In this document: positions 33,802 through 42,559 of the stretch, piece by piece
Layout of the letters: each line of letters opens with the position of its first letter
Position numbering within the stretch: the stretch's first letter is position 1
DNA from: Clostridium sp. 26_21
GTDB lineage: Bacteria > Bacillota > Clostridia > TANB77 > CAG-508
Assembly (NCBI GenBank): GCA_001915995.1
Contig: MNRO01000011.1
Location: 1-42,596, forward strand
Reading direction: 5' to 3'
DNA: 42,596 nucleotides
Program-made: the position numbers and the translations under genes
Notes under the pieces: generated by a model
The model's input: the letters and a program-made list of their open reading frames with translations, nothing else
Told to the model about the DNA's origin: nothing
Databases searched by the model: none

Positions 33802-34653
33802 TCATTGTATTATTCTTTTTATTTTATCAATATTCTTTATTGTCATATCATATCCATATTCATAGCATATATCCATTTTTTCAACATCAATCAATCCTGT
33901 TCCATCAGTGGGTATTGTTAATAAGAAATCACTTTTTCTTAATGAATTGATAGATAATTTATTTCCCATAATGTCTAGAGTTTTCATTATAATATCCATA
34001 ATATCATAATCTTTCATAACATTATCTGATTCAAAATTCACAGATATTATTTTTCCATTATAAACTTTTTTTAATTCTTCTGTGGGAATATTATCTAAAA
34101 CTCCTCCATCCATAAATATATGATTTTTAAATTCACAAGGACAAAATACTGCTGGAAAACTGCTACTAGCTCTGACTGCTTTACCTATTCCAATTTCAGT
34201 TATATAATTATCATTCATATTTTTTCTTGAAGCACAATTAGTAAAAATATATTCTTTCGCTTCTCCAATATCTACAGCAGAAATTACTATTGACTTTTTT
34301 ATATCTCCAATTAATTTAAATCCCTTTTTATTTGCCAACTCATCATACATTTTCTCAAACATATCACCATCACTTAATCCTGTAATTCCAAATTTATTAT
34401 TTTTTATAAAATTTGTTACTCCATTTATTATAGGTTTACTTCTTATATTTATAATATCTTTTGCATATCTTTTAAATAATAAATATATATAATATGGACT
34501 ATATCCCATCGCATATAATGTTGCAACAATACTTCCTGCACTTGTTCCAGCAATTGCTTCTACTTCTATATTATTTTCTTCAAGGGCTTTTAATACTCCA
34601 ACATGTGCTATTCCTCTAATTCCTCCTCCTGCTAATGATAATCCTACTTTCAT
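33802..34653 (-). CDS. Patatin-like phospholipase
   Basis: A 283-residue acyl hydrolase. Oxyanion-loop GGGIRGIAH (9–17), nucleophile S38 in GTSAG and D182 in MDGGVLDN form the patatin Ser–Asp dyad. There is no signal peptide, so it is probably cytoplasmic, acting on phospholipids or lipid esters; the substrate is unknown. It resembles the RssA/YlbK-type short bacterial family by length. The ATG follows AGGAGAGTGATTTT. Confidence 0.93.
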   Translation of the reverse strand: MKVGLSLAGGGIRGIAHVGVLKALEENNIEVEAIAGTSAGSIVATLYAMGYSPYYIYLLFKRYAKDIINIRSKPIINGVTNFIKNNKFGITGLSDGDMFEKMYDELANKKGFKLIGDIKKSIVISAVDIGEAKEYIFTNCASRKNMNDNYITEIGIGKAVRASSSFPAVFCPCEFKNHIFMDGGVLDNIPTEELKKVYNGKIISVNFESDNVMKDYDIMDIIMKTLDIMGNKLSINSLRKSDFLLTIPTDGTGLIDVEKMDICYEYGYDMTIKNIDKIKRIIQ

Positions 34654-34714
34654 AAAATCACTCTCCTAAAAAATTCTAAATATTTCATATGCCTTCATTT
34701 TTTATTGGTGTTAA

Positions 34715-34757
34715 AAAAAAATAAGTAAACACTTATAAAAAGTATTTACTTATTTTT
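34715..34757 (-). terminator. Terminator of the WG-repeat gene
   Basis: A stem of about 15 bp with one mismatch (AATAAGTAAACACT against AGTATTTACTTATT) is followed on the minus strand by nine Ts. Confidence 0.8.
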
Positions 34758-34767
34758 TATTTTTAAA

Positions 34768-36084
34768 CTAATTATCTAATATAATGTTCCCATTATTATC
34801 AAGTTTATAATTGTTACTATCATTATAAACTGTTATCTTTCCATCTTCAACATTTATAGTTGCATTTTTTAGTTCTATAACCTTTTCAAACTTATTATTG
34901 AAAATATATGTTGTATTAGTTTCAAAATTTACTGCTTGATATGCTTTAGTATTTCTTATAATTTGTAATAAATCATATTCACAATTTACTAAAACTTTAT
35001 TTTCTTTATCTATAGCTCCATATTTATTATTCTCATATTTTATAAAAATATTATCATTATCAGTTTTTTCAATTGTAGTATTAAATGGTATATTTACTTC
35101 TTTGCCTTCTTTATTAAATACTTTCTGCTCATCTCCTTTTGTAGTATATATATACATTCCTTTAATTTCAAGAGTATCATAATCAACTTTTAATATTTCT
35201 GTTCCATTTTCATTAAAAGCTCCATATTTTCCTGTTCTTTCTGCTATAAATAAATTAAATTCCTTTTCATAATTTATTGATTGATATTGTGTATTAATTA
35301 TTTTGGCATTATTTATAAACACTCCATATTGGCCATTTTTTGAAGCAATTAAATATATATTATTCTTATCTGCAATATCAACAATTCTTAATATTTGATT
35401 ATATTCTAATGCTAGAACTTCATCATAATCATAATCATAATATCCATATCTATATCCATCACTTGTTATTTTGCATACAATATATCCTGATTTTTTATAT
35501 CCATCTTGCTCATTATAATATTTGTCTGGTTGTATTAAGTCAAATTCATCTTTTATTAATTGTTTTCCTTTTATATCATAGATTTTATATTTATTATTGT
35601 CTTTTACTATTACTTCATTTTCTTTATACCCTAAACTATAAATTTGTTCATATCTAGCATCTAAGATTACTTTTCCTGTTATTGATAATAATCCATATTT
35701 TCCATTTTTTTGATATATTATTGCATTTCTTTCATATTTTTTTTCTAACAAATTCGATAATTTTATTGGCTCAACTGCATCATAGTCTTTAAATATTTCA
35801 GAACCTTTTTCATTATATACTACTGTCTTTTCTCCATTATTATCACATATAAAAATTCCTCTATGTTCATTTGGAATCACTACTTGTTCATATTGTGGCT
35901 TTACAATAACTTTATTTTCTTGATTTTTTACTCCATATTTTCCATTTTCTTCTATTACACTATATATAATTGATTTATCTTCTGCTTCATCATTTATTTT
36001 GTCTTTATTAGGTAAATATATTGATAATCCTAAACTTATTATTACTACTATTATAAATACTATTATTCCTATTATTTTTTTCAT
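34768..36084 (-). CDS. Membrane-anchored WG-repeat protein
   Basis: A 438-residue protein. One N-terminal membrane helix (about 3–22) is followed by repeated units of the WG type: NGKYGVKNQENKVIVKPQYE, NGKYGLLSITGKVILDARYE, TGKYGAFNENGTEILKVDYD and NKYGAIDKENKVLVNCEYDL among others, at least seven in total. WG repeats probably form a beta-propeller-like or solenoid surface for binding; the ligand is unknown. ATG 36084 is chosen since AAGGAGCAAAATAGT precedes it, while a longer frame would place this site inside the protein. It has its own promoter (36129–36157). Confidence 0.88.
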   Translation of the reverse strand: MKKIIGIIVFIIVVIISLGLSIYLPNKDKINDEAEDKSIIYSVIEENGKYGVKNQENKVIVKPQYEQVVIPNEHRGIFICDNNGEKTVVYNEKGSEIFKDYDAVEPIKLSNLLEKKYERNAIIYQKNGKYGLLSITGKVILDARYEQIYSLGYKENEVIVKDNNKYKIYDIKGKQLIKDEFDLIQPDKYYNEQDGYKKSGYIVCKITSDGYRYGYYDYDYDEVLALEYNQILRIVDIADKNNIYLIASKNGQYGVFINNAKIINTQYQSINYEKEFNLFIAERTGKYGAFNENGTEILKVDYDTLEIKGMYIYTTKGDEQKVFNKEGKEVNIPFNTTIEKTDNDNIFIKYENNKYGAIDKENKVLVNCEYDLLQIIRNTKAYQAVNFETNTTYIFNNKFEKVIELKNATINVEDGKITVYNDSNNYKLDNNGNIILDN

Positions 36085-36128
36085 ACTATTTTGCTCCTTA
36101 TACATAAGCATATTTTCTTTTTACACAT

Positions 36129-36157
36129 ATTTTACTATGTTATTATCTTTTTTTCAA
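36129..36157 (-). promoter_or_regulatory. Promoter of the WG-repeat gene
   Basis: TTGAAA (36157–36152), 17 bases, TAAAAT (36134–36129). Confidence 0.55.
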
Positions 36158-36214
36158 CAATTTTCGTAGAAAATTCACATTTAAAATTTTCATTAAACAT
36201 CCTGTTAATTCTTA

Positions 36215-36243
36215 TTGACTTTCCATATTCTTAACTATATAAT
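36215..36243 (+). promoter_or_regulatory. Promoter of the VanW-family gene
   Basis: TTGACT (36215–36220), 17 bases, TATAAT (36238–36243). It lies inside the longest possible reading frame, which supports the downstream ATG at 36266 as the true start. Confidence 0.8.
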
Positions 36244-36265
36244 AATTTTAGAAAGGAATATACAA

Positions 36266-37834
36266 ATGAATAAAAGAAGAAATCGAGAAAGATATCATAA
36301 AAAAATAAATAAAATAAGTTATATATATATAATTTCAATTACAATACTTATACTACTCTTATTTTTATTAACATTTCTCTCACTCTTAAACATAGGAAAT
36401 TCAAAAATATTACACAATATTTATATAAATAATATTTCTATATCATCATTATCATTAGATGATGCAAAAGAAAAATTAAATTCTGAATTAAATGCTAATC
36501 TTTTACACCCAATAAAGCTCTCATTTGAAGATTATTCTATAGATTTTCTCCCTGCAGAAATAGATTTTTCTTATGATCTATCTTCAGCTCTTGAAAATGC
36601 CTATGGTTTTGGACGTACAGGAAATATATTTTCAAATAATTTAGAAATATTAAAATCATTATTCAAAAAGACAAATTTTAATGTTGAATATTCGTATAAT
36701 GAAGAAAAACTAAATAATATCATAAATAGTATAAGTGTAGATATTCCAAATGTTGTAATTGAACCATCTTATTATATATCTGATGATACATTAATAATTA
36801 CTAATGGAACTAATGGATATGAATTAGATAAAAATCAAATAAAAGAATCATTAATTTCTTCCATTACTAATAATATAACAGATTTAACTTTACCTATCAA
36901 TTATGTTTCATCTCAAACGATTGATATTGATAAAATTTATAAAGAAATTTATTGTGAACCTCAAAATGCATCCATCTCAAAAAATCCTTATAAAATTTTC
37001 GCTGGAAAAAATGGTGTTGATTTTGCAATCTCACTTGATGAAGCAAAAAAGCTTGCATCAAACCAGGACGCTTCTGAAATATATATACCACTAAAATATA
37101 CAAATCCTGAAATCAAAATTTCCGACTTGGGAGAAGATATATTTGGTGCCACATTGGGTTCTTCAACAACTATATATGACTCAACAAATTTAAATAGATC
37201 AACAAATATCAATATTGCATGTGAAAAAATAAACGGAACTGTTATAGAACCTGGCGAAACATTTTCTTTCAACAAAATTGTTGGTGAAAGAACTACTAAA
37301 AATGGATTCAAAGAAGCCTTAATATATAATGGTGGAGAAGTTGACTATGGACTTGGTGGTGGAATTTGCCAAATCTCTTCAACATTATATAATGCTGTAC
37401 TTTTAGCTAATTTAGATATCGTAGAAAGAAAAAATCACAGTATGACTGTATCTTATCTTCCTATTGGTCAAGATGCTTCAGTATCATATGGTAATGTTGA
37501 TTTTAAATTTACTAATTCAAGAACATATCCTATAAAAATAGTAGCAACAGCTAATACAGGAATTATTCAAATTTCAATTTTAGGAGTTAAAGAAAATCAA
37601 GAATATGTAATAACTCTTGAAACAGAAATTATTGAAACAACAGACTATAAAACTATTTATGAATACTCTTCAAATATTCCTATTGGTGAAGAAGAACTCA
37701 AACAAGTTGGAAAAAAAGGTTATAAGTGTTCAACTTATAAGATTGTTTCTTTAGGTGAAAATGAAATATCCCGTATTTTACTTTCAACAGATACATATAA
37801 GCCTCAAAAAGAAATTATTTTAAAGCATAAATAA
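36266..37834 (+). CDS. VanW-family cell-wall protein
   Basis: A 522-residue protein. A basic start (MNKRRNRERYHKK) and a membrane helix (about 18–42) anchor it outside the cell. Residues about 60–290 look like two putative peptidoglycan-binding-type domains (for example SLSLDDAKEKL). The VanW domain follows at about 305–430, with PGETFSFNKIVGERT, YGLGGGICQISSTLYNA and NHSMTVSYLPIGQDA. VanW was named from vancomycin-resistance clusters but its activity is unknown, and no van genes are here. The ATG follows AGAAAGGAATATACAA. Confidence 0.9.
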   Translation: MNKRRNRERYHKKINKISYIYIISITILILLLFLLTFLSLLNIGNSKILHNIYINNISISSLSLDDAKEKLNSELNANLLHPIKLSFEDYSIDFLPAEIDFSYDLSSALENAYGFGRTGNIFSNNLEILKSLFKKTNFNVEYSYNEEKLNNIINSISVDIPNVVIEPSYYISDDTLIITNGTNGYELDKNQIKESLISSITNNITDLTLPINYVSSQTIDIDKIYKEIYCEPQNASISKNPYKIFAGKNGVDFAISLDEAKKLASNQDASEIYIPLKYTNPEIKISDLGEDIFGATLGSSTTIYDSTNLNRSTNINIACEKINGTVIEPGETFSFNKIVGERTTKNGFKEALIYNGGEVDYGLGGGICQISSTLYNAVLLANLDIVERKNHSMTVSYLPIGQDASVSYGNVDFKFTNSRTYPIKIVATANTGIIQISILGVKENQEYVITLETEIIETTDYKTIYEYSSNIPIGEEELKQVGKKGYKCSTYKIVSLGENEISRILLSTDTYKPQKEIILKHK

Positions 37835-37840
37835 TCTTAT

Positions 37841-37876
37841 AAAAAATAGACTTTCATAAAATGAAGTCTATTTTTT
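37841..37876. terminator. Bidirectional terminator between vanW-type gene and murA
   Basis: AAAAAATAGACTT (37841–37853) pairs with AAGTCTATTTTTT (37864–37876), flanked by A-run and T-run, so it serves both converging genes. Confidence 0.85.
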
Positions 37877-37885
37877 ATTTAAAAT

Positions 37886-39136
37886 TTATTTTTCAATATA
37901 AATTTTGGCCCCCACTTTTTTCAATTTTTCATCCATTTTTTCATATCCTCTTAAAATATAATGAATATTATCAATTTGTGTAACTCCATTAGCATATAAT
38001 CCTGCAATAACCAATGATGCTCCTCCCCTTAAGTCTGTCGCAACAACATTGGTTCCTTGAATTTTTTTTGTACCTTTTATTATAGCTATTCTACCTTCTA
38101 CATTAATTTTTGCTCCCATTCTAATTAATTCTTGAGTATATTTATATCTACTTTCAAAAATATTCTCTGTTATAACAGATGTACCTTTTGCAGTAATAAG
38201 TAATGCTCCAAATATTGACTGCATATCTGTTGGAAAACCAGGATATGGCATTGTTTTTATATCAACTGCTTTTACCCTTTTAGGAGCTATTATCTCAATT
38301 TCATTATTACTAATATTTAATTTGCAATTTACCTCATCTAATTTGTTTAAAATTGGTTCAATATGTTTTGAATTAACATTTAAAAGCTTAATATTTCCAT
38401 TTGTTATAGCTCCTGCAACTAAATATGTTCCTGTTTCAATTCTATCTGGCATAATATTATAACTTATTTCTGACAATTTCTTTACTCCAACTATTTCAAC
38501 TTTATCTGTTCCAGCTCCATTAATTTTAGCACCCATCTTATTAAGATATTTTATCATATCTTCTATTTCTGGTTCCCTTGCTGCATTTGTAATTACAGTA
38601 GTTCCTTCTCCCAAACATGAAGCTAAAATAATATTTTCAGTTGCTCCAACACTTGGAAAGTCTAAATGTATTTGTGTTCCTATTATTTTCTCAGCATCAC
38701 AATATATTTCTCCATATTCTTCTTTAATATTTACGCCTAATTTTTCAAAACCCTTTAAATGTAAATCTATTGGTCTTGAACCAATATCACAACCTCCGGG
38801 GCATGAAAATCTAGCCTTATGATATTTTCCTAATAATGCACCTGCAAGTATTATAGATGAACGCATTTGCCTCATTAAATCATCTGGAATTTCATATGTA
38901 TGTATTTTACTAGTGTTTATAATAATTTTATTATTTTTTCTTTTTATTGTTGCACCTATTTTCTTTAAAATCTCAAACATAGTATTTACATCTTGAATAT
39001 CAGGAACATTATACAATGTTGTTGTTCCGGCATTTAATACTGTTGCTGCAATTATTGGTAATGCTGCATTTTTAGAACCAGATATTTCTATTTCACCTTC
39101 TAACTTTTTTCCACCTTGAATTATAAATCTTGACAT
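37886..39136 (-). CDS. murA: UDP-N-acetylglucosamine 1-carboxyvinyltransferase
   Basis: A 416-residue enzyme for the first committed step of peptidoglycan synthesis, joining enolpyruvate to UDP-GlcNAc; it is the target of fosfomycin. The fosfomycin-reactive Cys is C116 in CPGGCDIGSRPIDLH, present, so intrinsic resistance by Cys-to-Asp change is not expected. SKNAALP (21–27) binds substrate and RGGASLVIAGL closes the second domain. The length is normal. The ATG follows GAAGGAGAAAAA. It converges with the VanW gene. Confidence 0.96.
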   Translation of the reverse strand: MSRFIIQGGKKLEGEIEISGSKNAALPIIAATVLNAGTTTLYNVPDIQDVNTMFEILKKIGATIKRKNNKIIINTSKIHTYEIPDDLMRQMRSSIILAGALLGKYHKARFSCPGGCDIGSRPIDLHLKGFEKLGVNIKEEYGEIYCDAEKIIGTQIHLDFPSVGATENIILASCLGEGTTVITNAAREPEIEDMIKYLNKMGAKINGAGTDKVEIVGVKKLSEISYNIMPDRIETGTYLVAGAITNGNIKLLNVNSKHIEPILNKLDEVNCKLNISNNEIEIIAPKRVKAVDIKTMPYPGFPTDMQSIFGALLITAKGTSVITENIFESRYKYTQELIRMGAKINVEGRIAIIKGTKKIQGTNVVATDLRGGASLVIAGLYANGVTQIDNIHYILRGYEKMDEKLKKVGAKIYIEK

Positions 39137-39211
39137 TTTTTCTCCTTCCTATGTCGTTAAATTTTATACTACATTTTATGTAATTCAATAAAAAATGTGA
39201 TTTTTAATATA

Positions 39212-39240
39212 TTGCAATTTATTTTATCTTATAGTAGAAT
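39212..39240 (+). promoter_or_regulatory. Promoter of the CmpB-like membrane protein gene
   Basis: TTGCAA (39212–39217), 17 bases, TAGAAT (39235–39240). The start codon is 25 bases on. Confidence 0.5.
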
Positions 39241-39264
39241 TATTACATAGAAAGGAAATAATAT

Positions 39265-40080
39265 ATGGATCAAACTTCTAAGAAAAAAAATGTTACACTT
39301 TTAGGAATTGGAATATGGGACTTATTAGCATATTTTATAATATATAGTATTGCTGGATTTTTTATTGAAACAATATTTGCAATTGTTAGATATGGTGTTT
39401 TTGAAAGTAGACAAAGCTTTGTTTATGGACCATTTTGCAGTATTTATGGACTTGGAGCTGTAATAATGATTATATTTTTACAATATTTCAAAAAAAATAG
39501 AATCACACTATTTTTTGGTGGGTTTGTTATTGGATCAGTAACAGAATATTTAGTTAGTTTAATTGGTGAACTTATTTTACATGTAAAATGGTGGGACTAT
39601 TCTAATCTACCTTTAAATATTGATGGTAGAATTTGTTTTTATTATTCTATCTTTTGGGGAATTCTTGCTATATTTCTTATGAAAGCAATCCAACCACAAG
39701 TTAGAAAATTCATGGCATTAATATTAAGAAAATTTAACCTTTCAACTATAAGAACAATTATTTTAATTTTAATAATATTTATTGTAATTGATTGTATAAT
39801 TTCTGCATATGCTATAAATATGTTTAGAATAAGAATGATTGCTATAAACGATTTAAATGTTGCTCATAAAGATAAGATTATAGCTTTAAATTCTTCTTTT
39901 AACAAGAGTAAAGTTCATACATTTTTAATGCATTACTTTTTTAATGATAAAAAAATGATTAAAACATATCCGAACTTAAAACAAGAAGAATTAGATGGTA
40001 CAATTGTTTATTTTAAGGATTTGCTTCCAGATATAAAACCATATTATTATAAATTTGTTGAAAGAGATTTTTATAAATAA
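39265..40080 (+). CDS. Membrane protein of the CmpB (PF06541) family
   Basis: A 271-residue protein with about five membrane helices: about 15–38, 50–75, 80–100, 120–140 and 165–190. GFFIETIFAIVRYGVFESRQ, FVYGPFCSIYGLGAV and VTEYLVSLIGE are typical of the putative ABC-transporter-permease family PF06541. The soluble C-terminus (about 195–271) is Lys-rich. No ATPase partner is adjacent, so transport is only a family label. The ATG follows AGAAAGGAAATAAT. Confidence 0.85.
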   Translation: MDQTSKKKNVTLLGIGIWDLLAYFIIYSIAGFFIETIFAIVRYGVFESRQSFVYGPFCSIYGLGAVIMIIFLQYFKKNRITLFFGGFVIGSVTEYLVSLIGELILHVKWWDYSNLPLNIDGRICFYYSIFWGILAIFLMKAIQPQVRKFMALILRKFNLSTIRTIILILIIFIVIDCIISAYAINMFRIRMIAINDLNVAHKDKIIALNSSFNKSKVHTFLMHYFFNDKKMIKTYPNLKQEELDGTIVYFKDLLPDIKPYYYKFVERDFYK

Positions 40081-40103
40081 ATTTTTTATAATAATAATAC
40101 AAA

Positions 40104-40154
40104 TAAAAAAGCCATTTCTAAGGATTTTGATACTCCTTCAAATTGGCTTTTTTA
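40104..40154. terminator. Bidirectional terminator between the CmpB-like gene and the transketolase
   Basis: TAAAAAAGCCA (40104–40114) pairs with TGGCTTTTTTA (40144–40154), with an inner AAGGA/TCCTT stem, giving a run of Ts in both directions. Confidence 0.8.
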
Positions 40155-40158
40155 TATT

Positions 40159-41094
40159 TTATTTTAACATTTTTTCAACTTTATTAACTATATTTTCAAC
40201 ATTTAACCCATATTTTTCTTTAACCTCTGTTGCGCTACCAGATTCAGTAAATACATCATTAACTCCTATGAAGTTAATTGGTGCATGTGATTTCTTTTGA
40301 GCTAATATTTCTGAAATTGCTCCTCCTAATCCACCGATTATTGAATGATTTTCGATTGTTAAAATGCATTTTACATTGTTTGAAATCATATTAATCATAT
40401 CTATATCTAATGGTTTAATTGAAAAGATATTTATTAATTTTCCTTTATATCTTTTTTGTTCTAATGCTTCAAATCCTTTATATGCAATTCCTGCTGCAGT
40501 ACCTTCATATACAATAGCAAAATCATCTCCATTATCTTTTACAATTGTTGATTTACCAATTTCAGGTGTTCCATAAAATTCAACATCTGGTACAACATCT
40601 CTTGCAACCCTTATATAAACAGGTCCATTATATTCAATCGCAATTTTCATTGCTTCTTTCATTTCTTTTACATTTGATGGTACTAAAATTTTTACATTTG
40701 GTATTGCACGAACAATTGCCAAATCTTCATTTGCATGGTGTGTCGCACCGTCTTTTCCATTATCCATTCCAGCATAACTTGCAATCATTTTTATATTTGA
40801 ATTTGCATATGCTGCTTGACGAAGTTGTGTCCAAGCTGTTCCAGACACAAATATTGCAAAATTCACATAGAAAGGTATTTGACCTTCTGAAGCTAATCCC
40901 ATTGCTATTGACATAGCACTTGCTTCAGATATTCCAGCTTCCACAAATCTTTTTGGAAATTTATTTTGAAATTCTATTGCTTTAGTTGATTTTGCTAAAT
41001 CACTATCTATTACATATATTCTATCATCTTTTTCGCCAAACTCACATAAAAATTCACCTATTTTATCTCTTAAACAAATCATTTTTTCTTCCAT
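40159..41094 (-). CDS. Transketolase, C-terminal subunit
   Basis: A 311-residue protein carrying the pyrimidine-binding and C-terminal domains of a two-gene transketolase. It interconverts sugar phosphates of the pentose phosphate pathway with thiamine diphosphate. FVEAGISEASAMSIAMGLAS contains the catalytic Glu (in the E-A-G-I-S-E motif), and GATHHANEDLAI is a substrate-site region. ATG 41094 (MEEKMICLRDK) is chosen, as AAAGGA lies 9 bases before it; a TTG six codons upstream is unlikely. It starts 39 bases after the N-terminal subunit gene. Confidence 0.92.
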   Translation of the reverse strand: MEEKMICLRDKIGEFLCEFGEKDDRIYVIDSDLAKSTKAIEFQNKFPKRFVEAGISEASAMSIAMGLASEGQIPFYVNFAIFVSGTAWTQLRQAAYANSNIKMIASYAGMDNGKDGATHHANEDLAIVRAIPNVKILVPSNVKEMKEAMKIAIEYNGPVYIRVARDVVPDVEFYGTPEIGKSTIVKDNGDDFAIVYEGTAAGIAYKGFEALEQKRYKGKLINIFSIKPLDIDMINMISNNVKCILTIENHSIIGGLGGAISEILAQKKSHAPINFIGVNDVFTESGSATEVKEKYGLNVENIVNKVEKMLK

Positions 41095-41133
41095 ATTATA
41101 TTTTCCTTTCAAACATATAAATCACAATACCTT

Positions 41134-41937
41134 TTATTCTTCTCCTAAATCTTTCATTGCAATTTTATATTCTTCATCACTAATTGCCCCATTATGCCAT
41201 TTAGGATTATTTTCCATAAAAGAAACACCTTTCCCCTTTACTGTATTGCAAATAATAGCTATTGGTTTATCTTTTACTTGATAAGCTTCATTTAATGCAT
41301 CTACAACCTGTTTCATATCATTTCCATCTATTTCTATAGTATAAAAATTAAATGCCTCTACCTTTTGTTTTAATGGTTCTAAATTCATTGATTTATTTAC
41401 TTCGTCATATGAAGATAATTTATTATAATCAATAATCATTATCAAATTATTTAATTTATAATGTGCAGCTTGTAACATTGCCTCCCAAATTTGTCCTTCT
41501 TGCATTTCGCCATCTCCAACAATTGCATAAACATGGTGATTATCATTATTATTTTTCTTTGCAATCGCCATTCCAACAGCTATAGAAAGACCTTGACCTA
41601 ATAATCCTGTAGTTGCATCAACTTCTGGAATTGTTCCAGTGTATGGATGTCCTTGAAGTCTTGAATTCAACATTCTTAATGTATTCATTTCATCATCTTT
41701 AATTATTCCTTTTGAATTTAAAACAGCATATTGTGCTGGAACTGTATGACCTTTTGATAAAACAACTTTACTTCTTGAATTTTCATTAAAATTAACATCT
41801 AATTCATAAATAGCTGTTAACATATCTATTATAGATAAAGATCCTCCTTCATGACCAGATTTTGCTTTATATATCATATTTATTATTCTTTTTCTATTTT
41901 CATTAGCTAATTGTTTTAACTGATCTATATACTCCAT
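41134..41937 (-). CDS. Transketolase, N-terminal subunit
   Basis: A 267-residue thiamine-diphosphate-binding half. GHEGGSLSI near residue 29 and the cofactor-binding motif beginning VGDGEMQEGQIWEA (ThDP motif GDG...N, ending IIDYNKL) are present. Together with 40159–41094 it makes a complete split transketolase. ATG 41937 (MEYIDQLKQ) is preceded by GAAAGGAATGGTTTT, so I reject the longer frame. A TATAAT (41977–41972) lies about 35 bases before the start, with no clear -35 box. Confidence 0.93.
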   Translation of the reverse strand: MEYIDQLKQLANENRKRIINMIYKAKSGHEGGSLSIIDMLTAIYELDVNFNENSRSKVVLSKGHTVPAQYAVLNSKGIIKDDEMNTLRMLNSRLQGHPYTGTIPEVDATTGLLGQGLSIAVGMAIAKKNNNDNHHVYAIVGDGEMQEGQIWEAMLQAAHYKLNNLIMIIDYNKLSSYDEVNKSMNLEPLKQKVEAFNFYTIEIDGNDMKQVVDALNEAYQVKDKPIAIICNTVKGKGVSFMENNPKWHNGAISDEEYKIAMKDLGEE

Positions 41938-42018
41938 AAAACCATTCCTTTCATTATTTATTCTCAAAGCAATTATATAATATTTTATTTATAAATGCTA
42001 GTAAAAATATAAACAATT

Positions 42019-42112
42019 AGAACAAATAAGAAAAATTTTCAATTTTTCTTTAATTTGTTCTCGCCAGATTTGAGTTTTCGACTAAAAGGAGAAAATCTCA
42101 AAGGGCTAGCGA
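42019..42112. repeat. Structured intergenic element of unknown nature
   Basis: Three nested or adjacent hairpins in 94 bases: AGAACAAAT...ATTTGTTCT with AGAAAAATT/AATTTTTCT inside (42019–42061); TTTGAGTTTTC against GAAAATCTCAAA (42069–42102); and an outer TCGCCAG/CTAGCGA pairing (42061–42112, one mismatch). It lies between the transketolase promoter and the rRNA terminator, without a T-run. It is markedly more GC-rich and palindromic than ordinary spacers here. It may be a dispersed repeat or a small RNA; not identified. Confidence 0.4.
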
Positions 42113-42120
42113 TTGTAGCT

Positions 42121-42161
42121 TTTTATATAATAGGAAAGTATTAATTTCCTATTATATAAAA
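42121..42161. other. Long perfect hairpin beside the rRNA terminator
   Basis: A 17-bp perfect stem (42121–42137 with 42145–42161; core ATATAATAGGAAA) with a 7-base loop. It has no T-run on the minus-strand side, but overlaps the A-run (minus T-run) of the true terminator next to it. Confidence 0.6.
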
Positions 42162-42182
42162 AAAGTCCAGTTAAACTGGACT
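42157..42182 (-). terminator. Terminator of the rRNA–tRNA operon
   Basis: A 7-bp stem (AGTCCAG/CTGGACT; 42164–42170 with 42176–42182), 5-base loop, then seven Ts on the minus strand. It is 6 bases past the tRNA-Asn end. Confidence 0.85.
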
Positions 42183-42187
42183 AATCT

Positions 42188-42263
42188 TGGCTCCCCGTGT
42201 TGGACTTGAACCAACGACCTATCGGTTAACAGCCGAGCGCTCTACCAACTGAGCTAACGGGGA
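42188..42263 (-). tRNA. tRNA-Asn (anticodon GTT)
   Basis: A 76-base cloverleaf on the minus strand. The acceptor TCCCCGT (42263–42257) pairs with ACGGGGA (42198–42192), the D arm holds AGCTCAGTTGGTAGAGC, the anticodon loop is CTGTTAA (GTT, Asn) and the T arm GGTTCAAGTCC is standard. The CCA end is encoded (42190–42188). It follows the 5S gene by 11 bases and belongs to the rRNA operon. Confidence 0.96.
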
Positions 42264-42274
42264 ATATATAAAAA

Positions 42275-42390
42275 TCTAGCAACAACTTATCTTTCCAGTA
42301 GGGTAACCCACAAGTATTTTCAGCACATTGGAGCTTGACTTCTGTGTTCGGTATGGGAACAGGTATTTCCTCCATGTCATCGTCACTAGA
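42275..42390 (-). rRNA. rrf: 5S ribosomal RNA
   Basis: About 116 bases, minus strand. The ends pair (TCTAGTGAC at 42390 with GTTGCTAGA at 42275). The interior contains the conserved CCCATACCGAACACAGAAGT (loop B/C region) and TACTTGTGGGTTACC-type 3' half. The exact ends are set from the terminal helix. Confidence 0.95.
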
Positions 42391-42559
42391 AAATTAATAA
42401 CTAATTTTAAAGTATCTACATTATATATTATTATTTAAAATAATGCAATACCATTTATAATATTTTATGCAAAATTTTTAAAATTTATACATAAAATTAA
42501 AGCACACTCAAAAATACATAGATGAAAATTTATTAGGATTTTCTTTAATAAAAATTATA

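Noticed and set aside
33726..33950. Plus-strand frame in the gap before the patatin gene
   Set aside because: Two thirds overlaps patatin in antisense; no start signals, although the gap itself holds no other feature.
37841..37876. Possible inverted repeat of an insertion sequence
   Set aside because: A-run/stem/T-run between converging genes is a normal bidirectional terminator; no transposase nearby.
40055..40300. Plus-strand frame across the CmpB-like stop and the transketolase gene
   Set aside because: Runs through the bidirectional terminator and antisense to transketolase.
42016..42150. Plus-strand open frame through the structured element next to the rRNA operon
   Set aside because: No ATG, GTG or TTG with a ribosome site; the inverted repeats explain the sequence better than coding.
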